Source of the DNA: an uncultured Eubacteriales bacterium
GTDB taxonomy: Bacteria > Bacillota > Clostridia > Christensenellales > Aristaeellaceae
Length of the DNA stretch: 34,126 nucleotides
Assembly (NCBI GenBank): GCA_902799465.1
Contig: CADCAS010000012.1
Location: forward strand, 1 to 34,126
Reading direction: 5' to 3'
Program-made: the position numbers and the translations under genes
The notes under the pieces: generated by a model
The model's database searches: none
The model's input: the letters and a program-made list of their open reading frames with translations, nothing else
What the model was told of the DNA's origin: nothing
Shown here: positions 7,565 through 14,465 of the stretch, in pieces
Numbering within the stretch: position 1 is the stretch's first letter
Layout of the letters: each line of letters starts with the position of its first letter

Positions 7565-8278
7565 ATGGCACTCATCACCTGCCGGGACCTGACTCTCGGC
7601 TACGAATCCCACGCCATACTGGAGCATTTGAGCTTCACGGTTGGTGCGGGGGACTATCTCTGCGTCGTGGGCGAGAATGGCTCGGGCAAGTCCACGCTGA
7701 TGCGCACCATGCTGGGCCTGCAGAAGCCGCTGAGCGGGAGCATCGCCTTCGGTGACGGCATGAAGCAGAACGAGATCGGCTATCTGCCCCAGCAGACGGC
7801 CATCCAGAGGGATTTTCCCGCCACGGTGTGGGAGATCGTGCTGTCCGGGTGTCAGGCCCGCGCGGGTCGGCGCTTCTTCTACGGTAAAGCGGACAAGGCG
7901 ACGGCGGCGCATAACCTGGAGCGCATGGGCATGACCGGCTTCAGGAACCGCTGTTATCGGGAACTCTCCGGCGGCCAGCAGCAGCGAGTGCTCCTGGCGC
8001 GGGCTCTGTGCGCTACCCGGAAGCTGCTGCTGCTGGACGAGCCGGTGTCCGGGCTGGACCCGAAGGTCACCGCCGAGATGTACGGCCTCATCGAGGGGCT
8101 GAACCGGGAGGGCGTGACCATCGTCATGATCTCCCACGACATCGCCGCCGCGGTCCGCTACGCCACCCACATACTGCACGTGGGCGGGACAAAGACCTTC
8201 TTTGGAGACATCGGCGCGTACCGCGACAGCGCCATCGGGCGGCGGTTCATCGCGCTGGAAGGAGGCGATGAGGCATGA
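7565..8278 (+). CDS. znuC: zinc ABC transporter ATP-binding protein
   Basis: This 237-residue cytoplasmic ATPase powers zinc import. Walker A GENGSGKST is at 36-44, the Q-loop is within YLPQQTA, the signature LSGGQQQR is at 134-141, Walker B LLLLDEP is at 154-160, and the switch His is in MISHD. Its stop codon overlaps the znuB start (ATGA), indicating coupled translation with the permease. The ribosome site (AAAGG) is distant and weak. Confidence 0.95.
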   Translation: MALITCRDLTLGYESHAILEHLSFTVGAGDYLCVVGENGSGKSTLMRTMLGLQKPLSGSIAFGDGMKQNEIGYLPQQTAIQRDFPATVWEIVLSGCQARAGRRFFYGKADKATAAHNLERMGMTGFRNRCYRELSGGQQQRVLLARALCATRKLLLLDEPVSGLDPKVTAEMYGLIEGLNREGVTIVMISHDIAAAVRYATHILHVGGTKTFFGDIGAYRDSAIGRRFIALEGGDEA

Positions 8279-9108
8279 TCCAGACCCTGCAACAGTACAT
8301 GCAGTTTCCCTTCGTGCGCTACGCCCTGATCGTCGGCACACTGATCGCGCTGTGCTCGTCGCTGTTGGGCGTGACGCTGGTGCTCAAGCGCTTCTCCTTT
8401 ATCGGCGACGGGCTGTCTCACGTGGCCTTCGGGGCCATAGCCATCGCCGGAGTGCTGAACATCTCCGACGACATGCTGTTCGTGATGCCCTTCACGGTGT
8501 TTTGCGCCATACTGCTGCTGCGCACGGGGCGAAACGCCAGGGTCAAGGGCGACGCGGCCATCGCCATGATCTCGGTGGGGGCGCTGGCGGTGGGCTATTT
8601 GCTGCTGAACCTGTTTCCCACCTCCTCCAACCTGTCCGGCGACGTGTGCTCCACGCTGTTCGGCTCCACCTCGATACTGACGCTGACCCAGGCGGAGGTG
8701 TGGCTGTGCGCGGTGCTGTCGCTGGCGGTGGTGGTGCTGTTTGTGCTGTTTTACAACAAGCTGTTCGCCGTCACCTTCGACGAGGACTTCGCCCGTGCCG
8801 TGGGCACGCGGGTGGAGGCCTACAATTTGCTGATCGCCGTGGTCATCGCCGTGATCATCGTGCTTGCCATGAACCTGGTGGGCTCGCTGCTGATCTCCGC
8901 GCTGATCATCTTCCCGGCGCTGTCGGCCATGCGGCTGTTCAAGAGCTTCCGAGGCGTCACCGTCTGCGCCGCCATACTGTCCGTGGCCTGCGCCGTATCG
9001 GGCATGCTCATCTCCATCGTGGGTGGCACGCCCGTGGGCTCCACCATTGTGGCGGTGGACATCGCGGTGTTTGCCGTATGCGCGCTGATCGAGAGGGTCA
9101 GAGGTTAA
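8275..9108 (+). CDS. znuB: zinc ABC transporter permease
   Basis: The 277-residue protein has about seven or eight membrane segments and the ABC-3 family pattern: GDGLSHVAFGAIAIA near residue 45, and the NLVGSLLISALIIFPALSAM segment, split here by its pattern, near 200. It forms the zinc channel with ZnuC, with which it overlaps by four bases. Codon use and GC content match the neighbouring genes. Confidence 0.94.
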   Translation: MIQTLQQYMQFPFVRYALIVGTLIALCSSLLGVTLVLKRFSFIGDGLSHVAFGAIAIAGVLNISDDMLFVMPFTVFCAILLLRTGRNARVKGDAAIAMISVGALAVGYLLLNLFPTSSNLSGDVCSTLFGSTSILTLTQAEVWLCAVLSLAVVVLFVLFYNKLFAVTFDEDFARAVGTRVEAYNLLIAVVIAVIIVLAMNLVGSLLISALIIFPALSAMRLFKSFRGVTVCAAILSVACAVSGMLISIVGGTPVGSTIVAVDIAVFAVCALIERVRG

Positions 9109-9125
9109 GAAAGGAGTTTTCATCC

Positions 9126-9590
9126 ATGAAGAGAGCTTTAGTGATCGCCCTGCTGCTGGCTCTGACCGCATGCCTGTGCGCCTGCGGCGGCAAGGGGGAC
9201 AAGGCCGCAGCTGCGCCCGCCGGGACCGCCGCCCCGGCGCAGAAGGTTGACCTGGACCTGTCCAAGCTCAGCGGCACGGTGGTGTATTCCCAGGTCTACG
9301 ACATGATGGTGGACCCCGACGCCTACCTGGGCCAGGTGGTCCGGGTGAAGGGCAGCTTCAACTATTTCAAGGACGCCGATACCCAGCAGGAATACTTCGC
9401 CGTGGTCATTGCCGACGCCACCGCCTGCTGCGCCCAGGGCATGGAGTTCGTCTGGAAGGGCGACCACGCCTTCCCCAGGGATTACCCCGATCTCGACAGC
9501 GAGATCACCGTCACCGGCACCTTCTCGACCTACGAGGAGGGCGGCTTCCAATACATCCAGCTGGCCGACGCGGACATGACAGTGGTATAA
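9126..9590 (+). CDS. zinc-operon lipoprotein with a Cys-Cys motif
   Basis: This 154-residue protein starts at the ATG of 9126 with AAGGAG upstream. Its signal peptide carries two possible lipobox cysteines, LTAC (Cys16) and LCAC (Cys20). An Ala/Pro-rich linker then leads to a small beta-rich domain (about 45-154) resembling an OB-fold: YLGQVVRVKGSF, a mid-domain ATACCAQGMEFVW and a final ITVTGTFSTYEEGG. A CC pair in an OB-like domain resembles the C-terminal part of TIGR03943/YcgQ-type proteins, which are zinc-regulated in Bacillus; I offer this as a weak similarity. It is the last gene of the zinc operon, so a cell-surface zinc-handling role is inferred. Confidence 0.82.
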   Translation: MKRALVIALLLALTACLCACGGKGDKAAAAPAGTAAPAQKVDLDLSKLSGTVVYSQVYDMMVDPDAYLGQVVRVKGSFNYFKDADTQQEYFAVVIADATACCAQGMEFVWKGDHAFPRDYPDLDSEITVTGTFSTYEEGGFQYIQLADADMTVV

Positions 9591-9601
9591 ATGACACACG
9601 A

Positions 9602-9629
9602 AAAAGGGACGCCGAACGGCGTCCCTTTT
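9602..9629. terminator. bidirectional terminator between the zinc and TRAP operons
   Basis: GGGACGCC (9606-9613) pairs with GGCGTCCC (9618-9625) around GAAC. Five A residues precede and four T residues follow, so it can end both the plus-strand zinc operon and the minus-strand dctM transcript. Confidence 0.92.
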
Positions 9630-9649
9630 AGGTATATGCGGATGATCAT

Positions 9650-10936
9650 TTAGCCCATCGTGTTCGGTATGAACATGACGATCTGCGGCACGTAGGTGCA
9701 CAGCATCAGCAGGCCGATCATGATGGCGACCATGGGGAGGATCTCCTTGATGACCTTGGACATCTGCGTCTTGCCGATGCCGGTGACGATGAACAGCACC
9801 ATGCCGAAGGGGGGCGTGGAGAGGCCGATCATCATGTTCAGGCAGATGACCACGCCGAAGTGGACCAGGTCGATGCCGAAGGCCTTGACCAGCGGCAGCA
9901 CCATGGGCACGAACACGTACTGGATGGTGGATACGTCCATGACGCAGCCCAGGAACAGGAAGACGATGTTGATGACGAGCAGGAACAGCACCTTGTTGTT
10001 CGTGAGGCCCACGACCCAGTTGGCGATGGCGATGGCGATCTGCTCGCGGCTGATGATGTAGCTGAACAGAAGGGAGGTGCCGGTCAGCAGCGCCAGGGTG
10101 GCGGTGTTGGCGGCGGTCTTTTTGATGACGTAGATCAGCTTCTCAAGGCCCATGGAGCGGTACACCAGAAACGCGATCAGCAGCGCCCAGGTGGAGGCCA
10201 GCGCGCCGGCCTCGGTGGGGGTGCAGACGCCGGTGTAGATGCCGCCCAGCAGCAGGACCACCGTAAACAGCGCCGGAATGGCGATGAGCGTGGCCTTGGC
10301 GAACTGCCGCAGGGACATCCTGACGCCCGAGGGATAGTTGCGCTTCCGGGACAGGAAGAACACGTAGATCATCAGCAGGATGGCCAGCAGCACGCCGGGC
10401 ACCATGCCGCCCATGAACAGCTTGCCCACCGAGGCGCCGGAGAGCATGGCGTAGATGACCATGGGGATCGACGGCGGGAAGATGGGGCCGATGGTGGCGG
10501 AGGCGGCGGTGATGGCGCAGGAGAAGGGCGCGTCGTAGCCCTCGGACTTCATCTGCTCGATCTCCATGACGCCGATGCCCGAGGCGTCCGCCACGGCGGA
10601 GCCGGTCATGCCGGAGAAAATCAGGGAGATGAACACGTTCACCAGGCCCGTGCCACCCTTGAGGCGTCCCAGCAGGCCGTTGCAGAAGGCGAACAGCCGG
10701 TCGGTGATGTCGGCCTCATTGAGCACGTTGGCCATGAAGATGAACAGCGGCGCGGCCAACATGGTGTAGTTGGCGAACATGTTGCCGGTGAGCACCGTGG
10801 CCACCTGGCCCATGCCCGAGGGGGATTTGATGAGGAAATAGACGATGGAGGAGGTCAGCATGGAGAAGGAGATCGGCATGCGGATCAGAAAGCACACCAC
10901 CATCGTGGCGAATACGGCGAAAATCGGCCAGTTCAC
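9650..10936 (-). CDS. dctM: TRAP transporter large permease (DctM)
   Basis: The 428-residue protein has about twelve membrane segments and classic DctM features: an N-terminal LIRMPISFSMLTSSIVYFL-type helix, SGMTGSAVADASGIG, GPIFPPSIPMVIYAM and NMMIGLSTPPFGMVLF. It forms the Na+-driven translocation channel of a TRAP transporter. The start is a GTG at 10934-10936 that overlaps the dctQ stop (GTGA), so the two permease subunits are translationally coupled. The substrate is set by DctP upstream; the adjacent DapA-like lyase points to a carboxylate or sugar acid. Confidence 0.95.
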   Translation of the reverse strand: MNWPIFAVFATMVVCFLIRMPISFSMLTSSIVYFLIKSPSGMGQVATVLTGNMFANYTMLAAPLFIFMANVLNEADITDRLFAFCNGLLGRLKGGTGLVNVFISLIFSGMTGSAVADASGIGVMEIEQMKSEGYDAPFSCAITAASATIGPIFPPSIPMVIYAMLSGASVGKLFMGGMVPGVLLAILLMIYVFFLSRKRNYPSGVRMSLRQFAKATLIAIPALFTVVLLLGGIYTGVCTPTEAGALASTWALLIAFLVYRSMGLEKLIYVIKKTAANTATLALLTGTSLLFSYIISREQIAIAIANWVVGLTNNKVLFLLVINIVFLFLGCVMDVSTIQYVFVPMVLPLVKAFGIDLVHFGVVICLNMMIGLSTPPFGMVLFIVTGIGKTQMSKVIKEILPMVAIMIGLLMLCTYVPQIVMFIPNTMG

Positions 10937-11502
10937 GCTTCAACCGCCTCCTTTACCTCAGAATTTGTGCGGCCCTTATACTCGTCCCAGGCCGCCTTCA
11001 TGTAGAACAGGCAGCGGAAGCAGCACTCGAAGAGCATCCACAGAAACGGCGCGAAGACCACCCTGTAGGGCATCTTCAGAATGCCTGTCTTCATGGTAGA
11101 GGCCATGAGGCTGTTCAGACAGGGGGTGAACACGATGGCGATCAATACCACCAGCACCGCGTTGTAGACCAGCTTGCACAGCAGCTGGCCCAGGGGCGGC
11201 AGCTTGTCGTAGAGCAGGCTGAACACCACGTGCTCGTCCCGGGTCAGGGCGATGCCCGAGCCGAAGAACATGCAGTACATGTAGCCCAGTATGGAAACCT
11301 CATGGCTCCAGGGGATGGCGAAGCGCAGCACATAGCGGCAGATGATGGTCATCATGAACGTGACGAACACCACCAGAAACGCCACCATGGGAACGCCCTC
11401 GCTGAGCACGGTCATCAGCCTGGCACCGATTTTGGCCTGCGGAAAGGCCAGAATCGTGGCCAGCAGCAGTATGACCGCGACGATGATCACAGCGGTTGTC
11501 AT
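10933..11502 (-). CDS. dctQ: TRAP transporter small permease (DctQ)
   Basis: This 189-residue protein has four membrane helices and the DctQ pattern FVTFMMTIICRYVLRFAIPWSHEVS (quoted here only in outline), in which an Arg and the W-S-E-E-like segment mark the family. It pairs with DctM to complete the membrane part of the TRAP system. The ATG at 11502 has GAAGGGAGA upstream; a longer frame to 11562 runs through the hairpin repeat between dctP and dctQ and is not favoured. Confidence 0.92.
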   Translation of the reverse strand: MTTAVIIVAVILLLATILAFPQAKIGARLMTVLSEGVPMVAFLVVFVTFMMTIICRYVLRFAIPWSHEVSILGYMYCMFFGSGIALTRDEHVVFSLLYDKLPPLGQLLCKLVYNAVLVVLIAIVFTPCLNSLMASTMKTGILKMPYRVVFAPFLWMLFECCFRCLFYMKAAWDEYKGRTNSEVKEAVEA

Positions 11503-11531
11503 TGGAGATTGTCTCCCTTCAGAAATGAATT

Positions 11532-11573
11532 GAGAGTGGAGAGCGAAAATGCTTATCTCCACTCTCCACTCTC
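11532..11573. repeat. purine/pyrimidine inverted repeat between dctP and dctQ
   Basis: GAGAGTGGAGA (11532-11542) is perfectly complementary to TCTCCACTCTC (11556-11566), followed by another CACTCTC. The core heptamer also forms the arms of a second element at 13734-13815. It lies inside the operon and could protect or attenuate the transcript. Confidence 0.75.
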
Positions 11574-11582
11574 ATCGGGTCA

Positions 11583-12653
11583 TTACTTGGCCAGGGCCTG
11601 GATCTCCTCGTAGAGCTCCATGTTCCAGGTCTCGGTCTGCTCGGGATGATCGGCGTAGTACTGCTGCACGTGCGCGCGGAAGTCCTCCAGATCGGGATAG
11701 GTGACGGTGCAGCCCTTGCCCTCGAGATAGGCGATGGCGGCATCCTCGGAGGCGATGCGCAGGGTGTCGTTGACCTTGGCGGCGTAGGCGATGGCGTCCT
11801 TGACGGCGGCCTTCTGGGCGTCGGTCAGGCTGTTCCACTTGTCCTTGTTGATGCAGGGGATGATGGAGTCCACCACATGGTTGGTGATGGCGATGTAGGG
11901 CGCTACCTCATAGAACTTGGCGGAGATGTCGGAGGGCAGGGGATTGTCCTGCGCGTCCACAGCGCCGGTGGAGAGGGCGGTGTACAGCTCGGAGAAGGAC
12001 AGGGGAGTGGGGTTGGCACCCAGGGCCGCGCCCAGGTTCTGCCAGGCCTCGGAGCCGGGCATGCGCAGCAGCAGGCCGGCCATGTCGTCGTAGCTGTTGA
12101 TCGCCTTGGCGCGGGTGTTGACCACGCGGCTGCCCAGGTAGTAGGCGCCCAGCGGCACCACGTTGGTCTTCTCCTCGATCTCGGCGAAGATCTTATCGCC
12201 GATCTCGGAGCCGTTGAGGGTGGTGGTCATGTGCTCATAGGAGGACCAGAAGTAGCCGGAGTTCACCATGGCGCACCACTCCAGGCCGTCCTGCGTGGAC
12301 AGGGTGGGGAAGGAGATGTAGGCCAGGTCGGCCTGACCGCTGGAGATGGCGTCCCACTCCACCTCGGAGGAGAACAGGGTGCCGTCGGCGTAGGTCTTGC
12401 AATCCACGGTGCCGCCGGAGAATTCCTTCACGGCGTCGGCGAAGGCGGACATGGCGGTGGTGTGGCTGTCGCCGGTGACGGAGACGGAGGTGAAGATCAA
12501 CTCCGCGGCGGGATCGCCGGAGGCGTCGTAATCACCGGTCTTCTCCATGGGGATGGAGGAGTAATCCTGAGAGACCTCGAAGTCCTCGGCCAGGGCGGCG
12601 ACGGCGCTGAACATCATCAGCGCGGCAACGATCAGGGCAAGCAGTTTCTTCAT
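11583..12653 (-). CDS. dctP: TRAP transporter solute-binding protein (DctP)
   Basis: The 356-residue protein has a signal peptide (MKKLLALIVAALMMFSAVAA, then LAE) and the DctP fold. The family Arg that grips the ligand carboxylate is expected in LLLRMPGSEAW, and SFSELYTALSTGAVDAQDN followed by NPLPSD is the conserved central block. It has a strong AAAGGAGG ribosome site behind a small hairpin. Its ligand is unknown. It is encoded between a pyruvate-aldolase-type lyase and the membrane subunits, so the lyase probably acts on the imported compound. Confidence 0.94.
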   Translation of the reverse strand: MKKLLALIVAALMMFSAVAALAEDFEVSQDYSSIPMEKTGDYDASGDPAAELIFTSVSVTGDSHTTAMSAFADAVKEFSGGTVDCKTYADGTLFSSEVEWDAISSGQADLAYISFPTLSTQDGLEWCAMVNSGYFWSSYEHMTTTLNGSEIGDKIFAEIEEKTNVVPLGAYYLGSRVVNTRAKAINSYDDMAGLLLRMPGSEAWQNLGAALGANPTPLSFSELYTALSTGAVDAQDNPLPSDISAKFYEVAPYIAITNHVVDSIIPCINKDKWNSLTDAQKAAVKDAIAYAAKVNDTLRIASEDAAIAYLEGKGCTVTYPDLEDFRAHVQQYYADHPEQTETWNMELYEEIQALAK

Positions 12654-12670
12654 GGGGAAACCTCCTTTTC

Positions 12671-12693
12671 TATTATAACCTTGCGGTTATTAT
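12671..12693 (-). other. small hairpin ahead of dctP
   Basis: On the minus strand ATAATAACC and GGTTATAAT pair (eight of nine) around a GCAA tetraloop, just before the dctP ribosome site. Such intercistronic hairpins often raise expression of the binding protein relative to the upstream gene. Confidence 0.5.
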
Positions 12694-12697
12694 CACA

Positions 12698-13615
12698 TTA
12701 TTTGAGGATGTATTCCTCGAACATCTTCTCGCAGGCATAGAACTGGTCGATCTCCAGGCGGCGGCTGGAGGTGAACAGGGCGGGATCCTTGGAGCGGGTG
12801 ACCAGGCTCATGGGCACGCCCACCAGGTTCATGTGGTACTTGGCGTTGACGGGATAGCACTGGCACTCGATGGTGGAGGCCGCGCCCAGGAAATTCATCA
12901 GCTTCTCGGCCTTCTCGGGCTCCTTTTCGTAGTTGGCGCACAGCCAGGCGAACAGGTGGGTGTGGAAGTTGGCCATGACGCCGGAATAGCCCGCGCAGCC
13001 CATCTTCAGGGATTCCAGCAGCGTCGCGCCGTTGGCGTTGAAGATCTTCAGACCCGTGCCCTTCACGGCGTCGCACTTGGCCTTGATCTGGCTCAGCTCG
13101 CAGCAGGTGTCCTTCAGGAACGCGAATCTGCCGCTGTCGGCCATCCACTTGAGCATCTCGGGGGTCAGCAGGCGCTTGTAGGGGGCGGGGCACTCGTACA
13201 CGCCGAAGGCGTCGGCCTCGATGTGGTTGACCAGGTATTCAATGCGCTTTTTGGCCACGTCGTCGCCCTCGTCCTGCCGGGCGAACTGATTGGAGATGAA
13301 CACATACGCGCCCGCGCCCATGTCCACCATGGCCTGGGCTTCGGCGATCTGGTCCTCCACCTTCTCGGCCACATGGCCGGAGACCACCACGCCGATGTGC
13401 TTGGGGGTGTTGTCGATGACGAACTTCGCCAGGCTCAGGCGCTCCTCCTTGGACAGGAAGAACATCTCGCTGGACTGGCACACGGCGAATATGCCGGTGA
13501 CGCCCTCCTTATCGTACCATTCGATGATGCGCAGTACGGCATCGTAGTCGATTTTGTTGTCCTCGGTGAAGGGGGTGATCATGACCGGCCAAACGCCGTT
13601 GGCAATGGTTTTCAT
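12698..13615 (-). CDS. DapA/NanA-superfamily aldolase of unassigned specificity
   Basis: This 305-residue protein is a TIM-barrel class I aldolase of the DHDPS/N-acetylneuraminate lyase family. The Schiff-base lysine is Lys168 (FAFLKDT) and the catalytic Tyr is Tyr140 (YECPAPYKR). The usual GTTGE-type carboxylate loop reads VCQSSEM, and the segment after Tyr140 matches neither the YNVPxR of DapA nor the YNIPxLSG of NanA, so neither lysine synthesis nor sialic acid cleavage should be assumed. It is the first gene of the TRAP operon and likely cleaves, or makes, a 2-keto acid derived from the imported solute. TTAGGAGA precedes the ATG. Confidence 0.88.
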   Translation of the reverse strand: MKTIANGVWPVMITPFTEDNKIDYDAVLRIIEWYDKEGVTGIFAVCQSSEMFFLSKEERLSLAKFVIDNTPKHIGVVVSGHVAEKVEDQIAEAQAMVDMGAGAYVFISNQFARQDEGDDVAKKRIEYLVNHIEADAFGVYECPAPYKRLLTPEMLKWMADSGRFAFLKDTCCELSQIKAKCDAVKGTGLKIFNANGATLLESLKMGCAGYSGVMANFHTHLFAWLCANYEKEPEKAEKLMNFLGAASTIECQCYPVNAKYHMNLVGVPMSLVTRSKDPALFTSSRRLEIDQFYACEKMFEEYILK

Positions 13616-13656
13616 GGGGCATCTCTCCTAACCTGTGATTATTATTTTTGGTATAA

Positions 13657-13671
13657 ATATCATAACGATAT
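13657..13671. promoter_or_regulatory. operator-like palindrome below the TRAP promoter
   Basis: ATATCataacGATAT is an inverted repeat that starts a few bases downstream of the -10 element of the lyase-TRAP promoter, a common repressor position. No regulator gene is adjacent. Confidence 0.35.
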
Positions 13672-13676
13672 ATATT

Positions 13677-13705
13677 ATTCTAAACCTTTGTGAACGGTAA
13701 TGCAA
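13677..13705 (-). promoter_or_regulatory. promoter of the lyase-TRAP operon
   Basis: On the minus strand TTGCAT (13700-13705) is followed after 17 bases by TAGAAT (13677-13682), about 60 bases ahead of the lyase start. Confidence 0.72.
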
Positions 13706-13733
13706 GTGTTTTTTCAAATTTGGGACAAAAAAA

Positions 13734-13815
13734 GAAAGTGGAGAATCAAGCAGTGAACTGACGTGCTCTCCTTCAAACAGCGTCAGCCGGCATTTAACTC
13801 TCCACTTTCCACTCT
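13734..13815. repeat. second copy of the GTGGAGA inverted-repeat element
   Basis: GAAAGTGGAGA (13734-13744) is complementary to TCTCCACTTTC (13799-13809), followed by CACTCT. Inside, CTGACG (13758-13763) and CGTCAG (13781-13786) form a nested stem. The arms match the element at 11532-11573, but the interior differs, as in a non-autonomous miniature repeat. Confidence 0.7.
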
Positions 13816-13841
13816 ACAGGTCACTGCCGCAACCGGGGCAG

Positions 13842-14009
13842 TCAAGTCTCCTTCTCCTCTTCATTCTGCTCCTCGTCGATCTGGTTCATCAGCCCGTACC
13901 AGAGCGTCTTTTTCTGGTTGAGTATTTCGTTGCCGCCCTCGCGGGCCTTTTTGCGCTCGTGGCCCACCACGGCGTTCATGATCTCTTTGAACAGTTCCCT
14001 GAGCTTCAT
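13842..14009 (-). CDS. small charged hypothetical protein
   Basis: A 55-residue frame starts with ATG (MKLRELFKEIMNAVVGHERK) and ends in a Glu-rich tail. GGGAAG lies about nine bases upstream. It is predicted to be mostly helical and soluble. I recognise no family. It begins just beyond the tRNA-Arg terminator and so may be read only from leak-through or from an unseen promoter. It could be spurious. Confidence 0.4.
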   Translation of the reverse strand: MKLRELFKEIMNAVVGHERKKAREGGNEILNQKKTLWYGLMNQIDEEQNEEEKET

Positions 14010-14032
14010 TGGATCCACTTCCCGTATCAATA

Positions 14033-14065
14033 TGAAAACGGCGCCGCAGCCTCGGCTGCGGCGCC
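14033..14065 (-). terminator. terminator of the tRNA-Arg gene
   Basis: On the minus strand GGCGCCGCAG (14056-14065) and CTGCGGCGCC (14040-14049) form a perfect ten-pair stem with a six-base loop, followed by GTTTTCAT. Confidence 0.88.
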
Positions 14066-14072
14066 TTCAAAG

Positions 14073-14146
14073 CGTGCCCGGCGGGATTCGAACCCACGGT
14101 CTTCAGAGTCGGAGTCTGACGCGATATCCAGCTTCGCTACGGGCAC
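14073..14146 (-). tRNA. tRNA-Arg (anticodon CCG)
   Basis: The minus strand folds as a full cloverleaf. The acceptor is GTGCCCG/CGGGCAC with discriminator G, the D-stem GCGA/TCGC, the anticodon stem TCAGA/TCTGA with loop CTCCGAC (anticodon CCG), and the T-arm GTGGG-TTCGAAT-CCCGC. It reads the CGG arginine codon, which is used in these GC-rich genes. CCA is not encoded. It has its own promoter and terminator. Confidence 0.96.
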
Positions 14147-14159
14147 ATGAACTATGGCT

Positions 14160-14188
14160 ATTATAGTCCCTCTCAGGTAAAAAGGCAA
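14160..14188 (-). promoter_or_regulatory. promoter of tRNA-Arg
   Basis: On the minus strand TTGCCT (14183-14188) is followed after 17 bases by a consensus TATAAT (14160-14165), about 14 bases ahead of the mature tRNA. Confidence 0.82.
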
Positions 14189-14239
14189 GGGGTATTTTGA
14201 AAAATGCGAGGAAAATTAAACATGGCATTTCAAAAACAA

Positions 14240-14251
14240 ACCGACGTCGGT
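14240..14251. promoter_or_regulatory. 12-base palindrome upstream of the mgl promoter
   Basis: ACCGACGTCGGT is a perfect palindrome about 75 bases upstream of the mgl -35 box. The position would suit an activator or a looping repressor. The protein that binds it is unknown. The rest of the 319-base gap 14147-14465 is AT-rich and holds only the two promoters and the mgl leader. Confidence 0.4.
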
Positions 14252-14326
14252 ATGCTGTGATGTTCCGTGCCGAATGATAATGAAAAAAATCATAAAGAAA
14301 TTGAACCGAAAAGAAAGGACGTTATA

Positions 14327-14355
14327 TTGACAATAGGGTTCTGGAATGTTATAAT
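14327..14355 (+). promoter_or_regulatory. consensus promoter of the mgl operon
   Basis: TTGACA (14327-14332), a 17-base spacer and TATAAT (14350-14355) match the sigma-A consensus perfectly. The leader to mglB is about 105 bases and contains a small GGAG/CTCC hairpin. Confidence 0.9.
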
Positions 14356-14465
14356 CATGTAGTAATTTTCATGAAAATACTGTGATTTTGTCTCTTTTGT
14401 TTATCAAAGGTTATACGGAGGCTTCGGTCTCCCGGAATAACAAACAAATTAAGGAGGAAGACACA

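Noticed and set aside
9860..11005. A 381-codon plus-strand frame opposite dctM
   Set aside because: It is a Gln/Asp/His-rich shadow; the DctM motifs lie on the minus strand.
12698..13615. Assignment as dapA (lysine pathway) or nanA (sialic acid lyase)
   Set aside because: Key specificity motifs of both enzymes are missing, and the gene belongs to a TRAP uptake operon.
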